From contig JAEESX010000004.1 in assembly GCA_016290145.1 (NCBI GenBank), forward strand, positions 1 to 48,300: a stretch of DNA of 48,300 nucleotides, written 5' to 3'. How positions within the stretch are numbered: the stretch's first letter is position 1; every line of letters begins with the position of its first letter. Below the pieces are notes generated by a model, which saw only the letters and a list, made by a program, of their open reading frames with translations, searched no databases and was not told the DNA's origin. The translations under genes and the position numbers were made by a program. This DNA comes from Caryophanales bacterium. GTDB taxonomy: Bacteria; Bacillota_I; Bacilli_A; RFN20; CAG-826. This document shows, in pieces, positions 27,687 to 36,744 of the stretch.

Positions 27687-29774
27687 CTTTTTATACATTT
27701 TTTCCATGTAGTTACAAGTTGGATAGTTGGTACATCCAAGGAAGTAACCATATTTGCCTCTCTTTTTAATGAGGTGTCCATCACATTGTGGGCACTTCTT
27801 AATATATTGAGATTCATCAATCACCACTTTTTCTTCTTTGACGTAGTGGCAGGTTGGGAATCCAGAACAGGCAACGAATCTCTTACCCTTCTTATCTTTA
27901 CGTTCCACAAGTGGCTTACCACAGATTGGGCATGTCTCACCAGTATAAACGACTTCTTTCTTTTCCTTTTGAACATACTTACAGGATGGGTAATTACTAC
28001 ATCCGATAAAGCGTCCGTTAGCGCCTTCTTTATAGACAAGTGGAGATCCACAAACTGGACATAAGTCACCAGTTGGTTCTTCTCTATCCTTGTACATGAT
28101 AACGTAAGCGTTATCAATTTGTTTAATGAAGGTGTTATAGAAACTAGATAAAGCTTGTACACGTGATTCAACTGCGGATTGTACGTTATCTAATTGTTCT
28201 TCCATCTTCGCGGTATATTTCGCGTTGATGATTTCTGGGAAATATTTGTTTAAGACATAAGCAGTCTTCTTACCTTGTTCGGTTGATGTAAGGATGCCAC
28301 CGACATCATCGACATACTTTCTATCTTTTAAAATCTTAATTGTGGATGCGTAGGTAGATGGTCTACCAATACCGACATCTTCCATTAATTTAACAAGCTT
28401 TGCTTCAGAATATTTTGCAGGTGCTTGTGTGAATTTTTGTTCACCACTCTTGCTGGTCACTAAAACGCTTGTGCCGACTTCAAGATTTGGGAAGTTGCCA
28501 CTGTAATCTTTTGGTTCTTCTGGATCATAATAAACGACTTCATAACCTTTGAAGACTGTGTGTGCGAGTTCAACTTTGAACTTCAAACCATTGCCTTCTA
28601 ATGTAATGGTCATCACTTCTTCTTTCTTTGGTTTCATCATGCTGGCTAAAGCACGATTATAAATCAATTTATAAAGACGATATTGATCGTTTGTTAAATA
28701 CTTCTTAATGGACTCTGGTGTTCTATGGTTAGATGTTGGACGAATAGCTTCGTGTGCATCTTGCATTAATTCGGTTTTCTTTTCTTTTTTAACGCGACCC
28801 AAATATTCTTTACCAAAGTTTTCTAAGATATAAGCGGTTGCTCTTTGCACGTATGTTTCACTTAAACGTGTAGAGTCAGTACGCATATAGGTAATTAAAC
28901 CGACGTGTTCGCCATCGACTTCGATACCTTCATATAACTTTTGGGCTTCTCTTTGTGTTTTATCAGTTTTGAACTTCAATCTCGCAAATGCTTCTTGTTG
29001 CATTGTGGATGTAGTAAATGGTTCTTTACTCTCTTTAGTTCTGAACTCTTTTTTAATTTCACTAATGGTTAAGTTTTCTGGGATTTGAGCGAGGATTTTG
29101 TTCGCTTCCTCTTCGTTATGAATCTTAACTTCTTCACCATTGACACTTACTAAAGTAAGTGGGAAATCCTTATATGTTAACTTGGCAGTGCTTAAAATAT
29201 TCCAATATTCTTCAGGAACAAAGGCTTCGATTTCTAAGTCGTGATCCGCGATTAATTTAAGTGTTGCGGATTGAACACGACCCGCACTACGAGAGTGAAT
29301 TTTCTTATATAAAAGAGTAGATAATTTAAATCCGATAATTCTATCTAAGATACGTCTAGTTTCTTGAGATGCAACGAGGTTTAGGTCAATGGTTCTTGGA
29401 GTCTTCATTGCTTCTGTAATGGAGTCTCTAGTAATTTCATGGAACTCTAATCTTTTGGTCTTATTTACATCTAAACCAAGCACTGTCGCTAAGTGCCAAG
29501 CAATGGATTCACCTTCTCTATCAGGGTCGGTTGCCAAAATAACTTCATCAGCATCACGTGCAGCTGCTCTTAATTTGCTCACTACACCTTCTTTATCTTT
29601 ATTAATAATATACGTAGGCGCGAAGCCGTTATCGACATCAACACCGAGTCCACCTTTGCCTTTTGTGGCTAGGTCACGGATGTGCCCTAGAGAGGCTTCG
29701 ACACGGTAGTCATCACCTAAGTAACGCTTAATTGTCGTACACTTGGCTGGAGATTCAACGATAACTAATTTCAT
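27675..29774 (-). CDS. topA: DNA topoisomerase I with three C4 zinc-finger repeats
   Basis: MKLVIVESPAKCTTIKRYLGDDY, DPDREGESIAWHL, YMRTDSTRLS, three CPxC...C(5)C repeats. Confidence 0.98.
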   Translation of the reverse strand: MKLVIVESPAKCTTIKRYLGDDYRVEASLGHIRDLATKGKGGLGVDVDNGFAPTYIINKDKEGVVSKLRAAARDADEVILATDPDREGESIAWHLATVLGLDVNKTKRLEFHEITRDSITEAMKTPRTIDLNLVASQETRRILDRIIGFKLSTLLYKKIHSRSAGRVQSATLKLIADHDLEIEAFVPEEYWNILSTAKLTYKDFPLTLVSVNGEEVKIHNEEEANKILAQIPENLTISEIKKEFRTKESKEPFTTSTMQQEAFARLKFKTDKTQREAQKLYEGIEVDGEHVGLITYMRTDSTRLSETYVQRATAYILENFGKEYLGRVKKEKKTELMQDAHEAIRPTSNHRTPESIKKYLTNDQYRLYKLIYNRALASMMKPKKEEVMTITLEGNGLKFKVELAHTVFKGYEVVYYDPEEPKDYSGNFPNLEVGTSVLVTSKSGEQKFTQAPAKYSEAKLVKLMEDVGIGRPSTYASTIKILKDRKYVDDVGGILTSTEQGKKTAYVLNKYFPEIINAKYTAKMEEQLDNVQSAVESRVQALSSFYNTFIKQIDNAYVIMYKDREEPTGDLCPVCGSPLVYKEGANGRFIGCSNYPSCKYVQKEKKEVVYTGETCPICGKPLVERKDKKGKRFVACSGFPTCHYVKEEKVVIDESQYIKKCPQCDGHLIKKRGKYGYFLGCTNYPTCNYMEKMYKKKRK

Positions 29775-29887
29775 TCATTCGCTCCTTTACCGCTCTAAAT
29801 TATGGACATGTCGGAAGTACTTGTCAACTGCTTTGAAATCGATTTCCTATATTAAATAAAAGAGAACTTTATTTAAGATTTTTTTAT

Positions 29888-30661
29888 CTAATAATCGGAC
29901 ATCTCTTTTATCACATCATCGGCACTTTCAATGAGTATCGCACCATTGCTGATGAGACGATTACATTCCGATTTTTGACCTGCTGGATATGGCACGCACA
30001 TGACGTCCGCGTTTCCATTTAATGCTAATAAAGCGGTAGTCAAAGAACCCGAATTATACTTCGCTTCTGTGACCACTAAAGTCTTACTTAAACCAGCGAT
30101 TATTCGATTTCTAATCGGGAAATTTTCTGGACTTGGTTCATCATTTCCAGGATATTCACTTATTAATAAGTGTTTTTCTTTTATAGTTTCATACAAACTT
30201 AAATTTCTTTTTGGATAGCAATAATCAATTCCGCATCCTAAAATTGCGACAGTCTTGCCGCCTCTATCAATCGCTGCGGTATGCGCAATAGAATCAATCC
30301 CTATTGCCATACCCGAAACAATAACATAACCTTTCTCCGCTAAATCACCCGCTATCTCTGTGGTCATTCTTGTTCCATATTCTGAACAATCTCTTGAACC
30401 CACTACTGAAACGTTTTTGTAGTAGTCACAGATGATGCTTAAGTCTCCGTAATAGAACAATACAAAAGGTGGCTTCACTACTGATCGTAATGTCTGTGGA
30501 TACTCAGCATCTAACAATGTCACAGTCTTGCACTTCAAGTTTTGTGCTTTAGCGATAAATTCATCTTCGGGATGTTCTCTTAAACTAACTGCGTTCATGA
30601 CATCATCCCATTTTCCTTTGTATTTAATGACTAGGGCAATTAATGCTTCTCTAGAATTCAT
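29888..30661 (-). CDS. dprA: DNA processing protein A (Rossmann core)
   Basis: VVGSRDCSEYGTRMTTEIAGDLAEKGYVIVSGMAIGIDSIAHTAAI, ENFPIRNRIIAGLS, SGSLTTALLAL. Confidence 0.95.
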   Translation of the reverse strand: MNSREALIALVIKYKGKWDDVMNAVSLREHPEDEFIAKAQNLKCKTVTLLDAEYPQTLRSVVKPPFVLFYYGDLSIICDYYKNVSVVGSRDCSEYGTRMTTEIAGDLAEKGYVIVSGMAIGIDSIAHTAAIDRGGKTVAILGCGIDYCYPKRNLSLYETIKEKHLLISEYPGNDEPSPENFPIRNRIIAGLSKTLVVTEAKYNSGSLTTALLALNGNADVMCVPYPAGQKSECNRLISNGAILIESADDVIKEMSDY

Positions 30662-30709
30662 AAAAAATACCTCCTACTTAAGTAATAGGGGGCATTTCTT
30701 AATATTTTC

Positions 30710-31333
30710 TCAGAAAAGTTTTATTTCTTTTATTAATCTCTTTTTTATAGGAGCGTAGGTGAATCTATGAAGTCCTTTTTTAGGACCATATTTATCTAAG
30801 GCTTCTAGATGTATCTTTGTGCCATAACCTTTATGCTTTGCGATTTGGTATTCAGGATACTCTTTATCTAATTCTAAGCAGTAATGATCTCTACTGACTT
30901 TAGCGATAATTGATGCTGCCGCAACGCATAACGCTAAAGCGTCACCATGAATCAATGCTTCTCTTGGACAATCAAATTTATTCATTTTCACTGCGTCAGT
31001 GATAATCATGTCAAACTTATGATTCATATTCTCAATCGCACGTTCCATAGCAAGACGTGAAGCATTAAGAATATTTATTTTATCTATTTCTTCTGCGGTG
31101 CATCTACCTACACCATAGGCTATCGCGTTTTCCTTAATAATATTAAAGGCTTCTTCTCTTTGCTTTTCAGTCATTTGTTTAGAGTCATTAATAAGATCGC
31201 ATTTAAAATCTTTAGGAAGTATGACCGCACCCGCAAAAACGTCACCTAAAAGGCAACCTCTTCCGGCTTCGTCACAACCGACTATTAATTTAATATCCTT
31301 ACTATAATATTGTTGTTCGTAGTCTAGAGCCAC
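30710..31333 (-). CDS. rnhB: Ribonuclease HII
   Basis: VGCDEAGRGCLLGDVFAGAVILP, ASIIAKVSRDHY, HKGYGTKIHLEAL. Confidence 0.96.
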   Translation of the reverse strand: MALDYEQQYYSKDIKLIVGCDEAGRGCLLGDVFAGAVILPKDFKCDLINDSKQMTEKQREEAFNIIKENAIAYGVGRCTAEEIDKINILNASRLAMERAIENMNHKFDMIITDAVKMNKFDCPREALIHGDALALCVAAASIIAKVSRDHYCLELDKEYPEYQIAKHKGYGTKIHLEALDKYGPKKGLHRFTYAPIKKRLIKEIKLF

Positions 31334-32166
31334 TCTAAAGATATCCTTCCTAAAAGACCATCTTTAAATTCTTTTAATAAAAGTGATTCAGCTTTTAATA
31401 TATCTAAACGTCCACTACCAGCGAGTAGTCCACGCTTATTTGCAATCTCTTCAAGTATTGGTTTTGGTTCTGTGATTTCTTCAATACCAAAACGTTCTTT
31501 TAAAGCGTTTGGATAATGCTCTTTTAAGAACTTTAATAATATAGCCACAAGTTCATTATTTGGCAAAATATCTTCTCTAATTGAGCCCACTAATGCAAGA
31601 TTTGCGGCTTTTTCTTGGTTTTCATAACTCATTGGTAAAATACCTGGAGTATCTAAAAGCAAGAAGTCTTTATTAACTTTAATCCATTGTTCGCCACGTG
31701 TATAACCTGGCTTATTTTGGACACCTGCCGCTTTTCTTTTTGCTAATAAATTAATGAGGGATGACTTGCCAACATTAGGGATACCAATAATCATGGTTCT
31801 GATTGGTTGTGGTTTCATACCTCTCGCCATTTCCTTGGCCCATTTAGATTTGCCTAAACGGATAACAGCGTTAGAAATGGAATTATAAGAATTCTTATCA
31901 TTAACATTAACAACAAGAACTTCACTATCTTCAGTGCGGAAGTGTTTTTGCCATTTTGCAGTTTGTTTTGGATCCGCTAAATCAGCCTTTGTGAAAACAT
32001 ATAATTTCTTTTTGTGTTGAATGACTTTCTCCAAGTGCTCGTTAATTGATGATTTTGGAGCGCGTGCATCAAAAAGTTCGATGACGACATCAATCACCTT
32101 AACTTTCTCTTCTACTTCGTGGAGAGCCTTATTCATATGTCCAGGAAACCAATGAATGTTATTCAT
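31324..32166 (-). CDS. rbgA: Ribosome biogenesis GTPase RbgA/YlqF (circularly permuted)
   Basis: INNIHWFPGHMNKALHEV, TKADL, IGIPNVGKSSLINLL, LLDTPGIL. Confidence 0.96.
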   Translation of the reverse strand: MNNIHWFPGHMNKALHEVEEKVKVIDVVIELFDARAPKSSINEHLEKVIQHKKKLYVFTKADLADPKQTAKWQKHFRTEDSEVLVVNVNDKNSYNSISNAVIRLGKSKWAKEMARGMKPQPIRTMIIGIPNVGKSSLINLLAKRKAAGVQNKPGYTRGEQWIKVNKDFLLLDTPGILPMSYENQEKAANLALVGSIREDILPNNELVAILLKFLKEHYPNALKERFGIEEITEPKPILEEIANKRGLLAGSGRLDILKAESLLLKEFKDGLLGRISLEWL

Positions 32167-32175
32167 ATAAATCTC

Positions 32176-32970
32176 CTAGTAGTATTTTGGGAAATGTCTC
32201 TTTCTTTGCTTACATTGATAAGAGATCTTTGTGCCATCAACTGTGGAATCTGGATCGATATGAGCATCGATAACACATGTACCTTCAATAGCCACTAAAA
32301 CACCAACGATATTATCTTTATAGATTGGTTTATTTTTAGAATAGCAATCAGAAGATGCTGAATAGTTATCACCCATCACCCAATATTCATCTTTTAATAA
32401 GTCATATTGAAAACCATCGTAATCAGGAATCTTTGCGATATCGATACGACGTTTAAATTTGAGTTTTTGTTCGACAAAATCTTCAGAACCGACTTTACGG
32501 ATTTCCACTTTAAGTGCTCTTTGAGCAAAGTCTTGTGCTTCAGCACCCCAAGCATCACCAGCAGCCTTTTTCTTTTGAGCTTCTACAAGCATTTCAGGGT
32601 CAACGCTAAATCTAACAGATTCGCCAGGAAGAGCATAGACTCTTTTAATCTTGTAGGATGCTTCATTTTCATTAAGGACATTTTCGCCGCCTGGAACGTA
32701 TTCGCCAACATAATCAGAAGTCCAAGGATAATAAGTTGTAATAATCTGGAAACGTTTAATACGGCTAATCGCACTATTGTGGTCATCAATAATACCGTAG
32801 TCAACGCGTTGTCCAACTTGTCCATGAAGTGTTGGTTCCATAGAAGAACCAGACACGAAAATGGAACGGAAATAATAGGAACGGAAAACCAAAGCAAAAG
32901 ATATGCACACGTTAATAATGAGCACTAAGTAAATGATTGGCCAAATGACGAGTTTAAACTTTTTCTTCAT
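32176..32970 (-). CDS. lepB: Signal peptidase I (S26)
   Basis: VSGSSMEPTL, YKIKRVYALPGESV, DEYWVMGDNYSASSDC. Confidence 0.93.
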   Translation of the reverse strand: MKKKFKLVIWPIIYLVLIINVCISFALVFRSYYFRSIFVSGSSMEPTLHGQVGQRVDYGIIDDHNSAISRIKRFQIITTYYPWTSDYVGEYVPGGENVLNENEASYKIKRVYALPGESVRFSVDPEMLVEAQKKKAAGDAWGAEAQDFAQRALKVEIRKVGSEDFVEQKLKFKRRIDIAKIPDYDGFQYDLLKDEYWVMGDNYSASSDCYSKNKPIYKDNIVGVLVAIEGTCVIDAHIDPDSTVDGTKISYQCKQRKRHFPKYY

Positions 32971-33038
32971 GCTTTGTCCTATTTTTCTTTCTCATTATAT
33001 GAGTTTTAGCCAATAGTTGCAACCGCGTAGCGTACAAA

Positions 33039-33066
33039 AAAAGAGCTCATTAATTTGAGCTCTTTT
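33039..33066 (-). terminator. Terminator downstream of rplS
   Basis: Perfect stem aaaagagctca/tgagctctttt. Confidence 0.8.
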
Positions 33067-33078
33067 AATGTGTTGTGA

Positions 33079-33426
33079 TTAAAGAATTTCTTTAATACGA
33101 GCGGATTTACCGGAAAGCTTACGAATGTAAGTAATCTTGTTTCTTCTGACTTTACCGCGACGGACAACTGTAATGCCGGCGATAACAGGAGAATTGATTG
33201 GGAATGTTCTTTCCACACCGATGCCACTGGACATCTTACGAACGGTAAAGGTTTCGCTCACACCACCACCACGACGGCAAATAACGACGCCTTGGAAGTT
33301 TTGAATACGGGATTTGTTACCTTCGATAATTCTAACGGAAACTTTAATCTCGTCACCAGAAGAGAATTCTGGTAAATCTTTTCTGATTTGGCTGGCGGTG
33401 ACTTCATTTACTAAATTGTTATTCAT
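33079..33426 (-). CDS. rplS: 50S ribosomal protein L19
   Basis: [60 protein letters not shown]. Confidence 0.98.
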   Translation of the reverse strand: MNNNLVNEVTASQIRKDLPEFSSGDEIKVSVRIIEGNKSRIQNFQGVVICRRGGGVSETFTVRKMSSGIGVERTFPINSPVIAGITVVRRGKVRRNKITYIRKLSGKSARIKEIL

Positions 33427-33456
33427 TTAGTAGACCTCCTTGTAACGATTTCTCTT

Positions 33457-33511
33457 GGTGTTCATTCTCAAGTTTGACAGCGGAGCACCCGTATCATGTT
33501 CAAAAAACATG
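33457..33511 (-). promoter_or_regulatory. Structured rplS leader (candidate L19-leader element)
   Basis: Minus strand: hairpin CATGTTTTTTGAACATG followed by GGTG...CACC closing stem immediately before the rplS RBS. Confidence 0.5.
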
Positions 33512-33565
33512 CTTTAATATATTAACAACCTGCAATTTTATTTTCAATCACTTTATTTATTTACA

Positions 33566-33574
33566 TGCTATAAT
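33566..33574 (+). promoter_or_regulatory. Extended -10 promoter (TGCTATAAT) 7 nt before ATG at 33582
   Basis: TGC-TATAAT, with ATG starting at 33582 within the expected transcription start position. Confidence 0.6.
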
Positions 33575-33581
33575 GCTATCT

Positions 33582-34718
33582 ATGATAGAACTAAAAGGCG
33601 GATTAATTCTCGGAAAAAGCTCACCTAAGAAAGAAGTTTCATTTATTTATGAAAAGGGTGAGATTAACTATATCGACTATTCATCTTTTTATATTTATAA
33701 ATTTTTAAAACTCAAAGACATCGCTTTAGATAAGGGCGAGTTCTTTGTGGATAACATCAAAATTTATCCAACGGAAGATGAAGAAAAGACATTATTTTTC
33801 CTTGCGGTTAATTCCATCATTAAAGTGGACCTCTGCTTTGTCGTGGACAAGAAAGATAAAAAAGAAAAAGTTCAATTTGTCCAAGAACAATTACTCGAAT
33901 TAAAGAACTTCCCAGTTAATACAGAAAATGATAAAAACCTTAAAATTGCAGCGATTTTTGACAAAATTGCCGCTATTTCGCCATCTTATTTACTTGTTGA
34001 CTTAAATGACGAGGCTAACGGAACAAGCATCGAATTGATGAACCAACTCAACAAATATAAGGATGTTTTGACTATTGTTGTTTTGAGTCAAAAACCTAAA
34101 GTAGTTAAAGAAGAAAAACCAATCGTAGAAGATGAAGAAATTGAAGTTATCGATTTAGAAATTGGTGAAGAACGTCCAATGCTTTATGAATCAGATTATA
34201 GAGATAGCAAAGATGAAAACTTAGTGGTCTATGGTCTAAAGAAAAATGGATTCTTCAAAGCGCTTGGTGAAACACTTAAAACAAATATTATGGTTTTCCT
34301 TGCATTCATCATTCCTGCAATTGGTGTTATCGCATTCAGTTTGTTATCACCACTATATGCAAAAACAAGTAACGCTATCTTATTAATTCCATTTATTATC
34401 ACTATCATTGTTTGCTTTGGATTATATATGCTCATGACATATAAATGCGCTAACTTCGGTAGTTATAAATCTAAAGAAGAGAATAGAAAAAGAATTATAT
34501 TCTTTATCATTAACTGTGTAACCACTGCTATTGGTTATGGATTAGGTTTCTTAATCTATTTCCTATTTAAGAAGTTCGATGTTGATATTAAAGGAATGCC
34601 CGGAAACAATGTAGGCATTATTTTATCTATCGTTATGTCGGTAGTTTTAGTGACTGCAAACCTATATATTTATCCAGTCATTCATCCTTTAATTAATAGA
34701 ATTAAAAGAAATAGATAA
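33582..34718 (+). CDS. Membrane protein with an N-terminal degenerate ABC-ATPase-like domain and about four C-terminal TM helices
   Basis: EVSFIYEKGEI...FLKLKDIALDKGEFFVDNIKI and SPSYLLVDLNDEANGTSIELMNQLNKYKDVLTIVVLSQKP resemble ABC NBD segments; Walker A absent. The ORF-track start at 33474 lies upstream of the predicted promoter. Confidence 0.75.
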   Translation: MIELKGGLILGKSSPKKEVSFIYEKGEINYIDYSSFYIYKFLKLKDIALDKGEFFVDNIKIYPTEDEEKTLFFLAVNSIIKVDLCFVVDKKDKKEKVQFVQEQLLELKNFPVNTENDKNLKIAAIFDKIAAISPSYLLVDLNDEANGTSIELMNQLNKYKDVLTIVVLSQKPKVVKEEKPIVEDEEIEVIDLEIGEERPMLYESDYRDSKDENLVVYGLKKNGFFKALGETLKTNIMVFLAFIIPAIGVIAFSLLSPLYAKTSNAILLIPFIITIIVCFGLYMLMTYKCANFGSYKSKEENRKRIIFFIINCVTTAIGYGLGFLIYFLFKKFDVDIKGMPGNNVGIILSIVMSVVLVTANLYIYPVIHPLINRIKRNR

Positions 34719-34736
34719 TGTGTAAAGCATTTTTGC

Positions 34737-34765
34737 TTGACACCTATATATCTTATAAATAAAAT
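34737..34765 (+). promoter_or_regulatory. Sigma-A-type promoter for the rpsP operon
   Basis: TTGACA (34737-34742), 17-nt spacer, TAAAAT (34760-34765). Confidence 0.75.
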
Positions 34766-34793
34766 ATAAGATGGTAAAAAAGGAGTTACTATT

Positions 34794-35144
34794 ATGTCTG
34801 TCAAAATTAGATTAACAAAAATTGGTCGTCATAAGGACCCATTCTTCAGAATCGTTGCTATCGATTCCCGTACAGCCAGAGATGGCAAACCAGTTGAACA
34901 AATTGGCTACCTCGATCCAGCCAAAGGTATTGAAAGCGCAGTCATCAATGAAGAATTAGCACTCAAATGGTTAAACTTAGGTGCTATCCCATCTGACACA
35001 GTTAAAGCTGTCTTCAGCAAAAAAGGCTTAATGGCCAAATATGCTGAAAGCAAAAAACCAGCTGCTAAAGCAGAAAAGAAAGAAAAAGCTGCTAAAAAAC
35101 CAGCTGCTAAAAAAACAACCGCAAAAGCAAAGAAAGCAGAATAA
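34794..35144 (+). CDS. rpsP: 30S ribosomal protein S16 with a K/A-rich tail
   Basis: VKIRLTKIGRHKDPFFRIVAIDSRTARDGKPVEQIGYLDP. Confidence 0.98.
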   Translation: MSVKIRLTKIGRHKDPFFRIVAIDSRTARDGKPVEQIGYLDPAKGIESAVINEELALKWLNLGAIPSDTVKAVFSKKGLMAKYAESKKPAAKAEKKEKAAKKPAAKKTTAKAKKAE

Positions 35145-35147
35145 CCT

Positions 35148-35411
35148 ATGGATTACGAGAAGATTATTCGTACTCTCATTGATCCAATAGTCGAAGAACC
35201 AAAATCCGTTTTAATTAGAATTGATGAAGATTCAAACGGAAAAGACGTTAACATTCTCGTTGCTGCGGAAAAAGAAGATACCGCTCGTCTTATCGGTAGA
35301 TATGGCGTCGTGGCCAACTCCCTCAGAGAAATTATTTCTGTCGCAGGTAGAAGTGAAGACCGTCGCATCTTCTTAAGATTTGAATCATTTGATGATGAAA
35401 AAGAGGACTAG
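35148..35411 (+). CDS. khpA: KH-domain RNA-binding protein KhpA/YlqC
   Basis: Small KH protein located between rpsP and rimM; EDTARLIGRYGVVANSLREIISVAG. Confidence 0.9.
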   Translation: MDYEKIIRTLIDPIVEEPKSVLIRIDEDSNGKDVNILVAAEKEDTARLIGRYGVVANSLREIISVAGRSEDRRIFLRFESFDDEKED

Positions 35412-35431
35412 TCCTCTTTTTTGGTAAAAGT

Positions 35432-35941
35432 ATGAGCTATTTAAAGATTGGTAAAATTATTGATTCATATGGACTTGATGGAACATTCAAGGTTTTTAAC
35501 ACTACCGATAGTCCTAAAAAGAGATATGCAAAAGGAAACAAAGTATATCTTTATAACGAAACCACAGACGAAAGATTAGAGATGACTGTAGAAGCATTTC
35601 GTATGTCTGGACAATTGGTGTTCGTAAAGTTAAGTGGCATCGATAATCCAGAATCCGCGAAGGAATTTAAGGGTTTTGAAATCCACACTATCAAAGATAG
35701 AAAAGATTTAGAAGTAGGTTATTACTTTTACGAAGATTTAGTTGGTTGTTCTATTATTGATCAATCAAAAAATGAACTCGGAATTGTCAGTAAAGTTGAA
35801 GAATTCCCTGCTCAAATTACATTAAGAGTCAAACGCCAAAATGGTAAAGATTTCTTCGTTCCATTCGTGAAACAATTCATCAAAAAAGTTGATATTGATG
35901 CTAAGAAAATATATATAGAAGTTATCGAGGGCATGCTATGA
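35432..35941 (+). CDS. rimM: 16S rRNA processing protein RimM
   Basis: YLKIGKIIDSYGLDGTFKVF, YYFYEDLVGCSII, PFVKQFIKKVDIDAKKIYIE. Confidence 0.94.
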   Translation: MSYLKIGKIIDSYGLDGTFKVFNTTDSPKKRYAKGNKVYLYNETTDERLEMTVEAFRMSGQLVFVKLSGIDNPESAKEFKGFEIHTIKDRKDLEVGYYFYEDLVGCSIIDQSKNELGIVSKVEEFPAQITLRVKRQNGKDFFVPFVKQFIKKVDIDAKKIYIEVIEGML

Positions 35942-36711
35942 AAATAACAATACTCACATTGTTTCCAGAAATGTTTGATGGCTTTCTAACTAATTCAATT
36001 ATTAAACGCGCAATCGCTAAAAACTTAGTAGAAATTTCAGTTGTAAACATCCGTGACTACACCAAAGATAAATATGGTCGCGTTGATAGCGCACCAGTCG
36101 GAGGCGGAGCTGGTTTGATTATGAAGTGTCAACCAATCATTGACTGCATTAATGATGTAAAAGACAGCAATTCTAAAGTCATTATGTTATCCCCAAAAGG
36201 ACAGCAATATGACCAGAAATTAGCGCATAAGTTACAGAATTCACAGCAAAACCTGATTCTTTTATGTGGACATTATGAAGGAATTGATGAACGCGTAAAT
36301 AAATATGTGGATGAACAAATTTCAATCGGTGATTACATTCTAACCGGTGGAGAAATAGGTGCTATGGCAATCGCTGATTCTATCATACGTTTGATTGATG
36401 GAGCAATCAGTGAAGATAGCATTGTGGAAGAATCATTCGAGGATGGTTTATTAGAATATCCACAATACACAGAACCATTCGATTATAACGGAGATAAGAT
36501 TCCAGATATCCTTTATAGCGGGAATCACACCGCCATAAACAAATGGAGAAAGAAACAAGCTCTTAAGATCACAAAAGAGTTACGTCCTGAACTATTAGAA
36601 AAGAGAAACTTGAGTAAAGAAGAAATCAAATTACTCAAGGAACTCGAAACTAACGAAACCCCTAAATGGGAAACTGATGCAATAGAAAAAGGACACAAAT
36701 TTATCAAATAA
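35938..36711 (+). CDS. trmD: tRNA (guanine-N1)-methyltransferase
   Basis: MKITILTLFPEMFDGFLTNSIIKRA, LLCGHYEGIDERV, SIGDYILTGGE. Confidence 0.98.
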   Translation: MKITILTLFPEMFDGFLTNSIIKRAIAKNLVEISVVNIRDYTKDKYGRVDSAPVGGGAGLIMKCQPIIDCINDVKDSNSKVIMLSPKGQQYDQKLAHKLQNSQQNLILLCGHYEGIDERVNKYVDEQISIGDYILTGGEIGAMAIADSIIRLIDGAISEDSIVEESFEDGLLEYPQYTEPFDYNGDKIPDILYSGNHTAINKWRKKQALKITKELRPELLEKRNLSKEEIKLLKELETNETPKWETDAIEKGHKFIK

Positions 36712-36744
36712 AAAAAGAGGTTAACCACAACCTCTTCTTTTTTT
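36711..36744. terminator. Bidirectional terminator shared by convergent trmD and ffh
   Basis: aagaggtt/aacctctt stem flanked by A-run on the left and T-run on the right. Confidence 0.85.

Noticed and set aside
33474-33581. N-terminal extension of the pseudo-ABC ORF (MTAEHPYHVQ...)
   Set aside because: Lies in the rplS leader and over the predicted -10; start at 33582 fits better.
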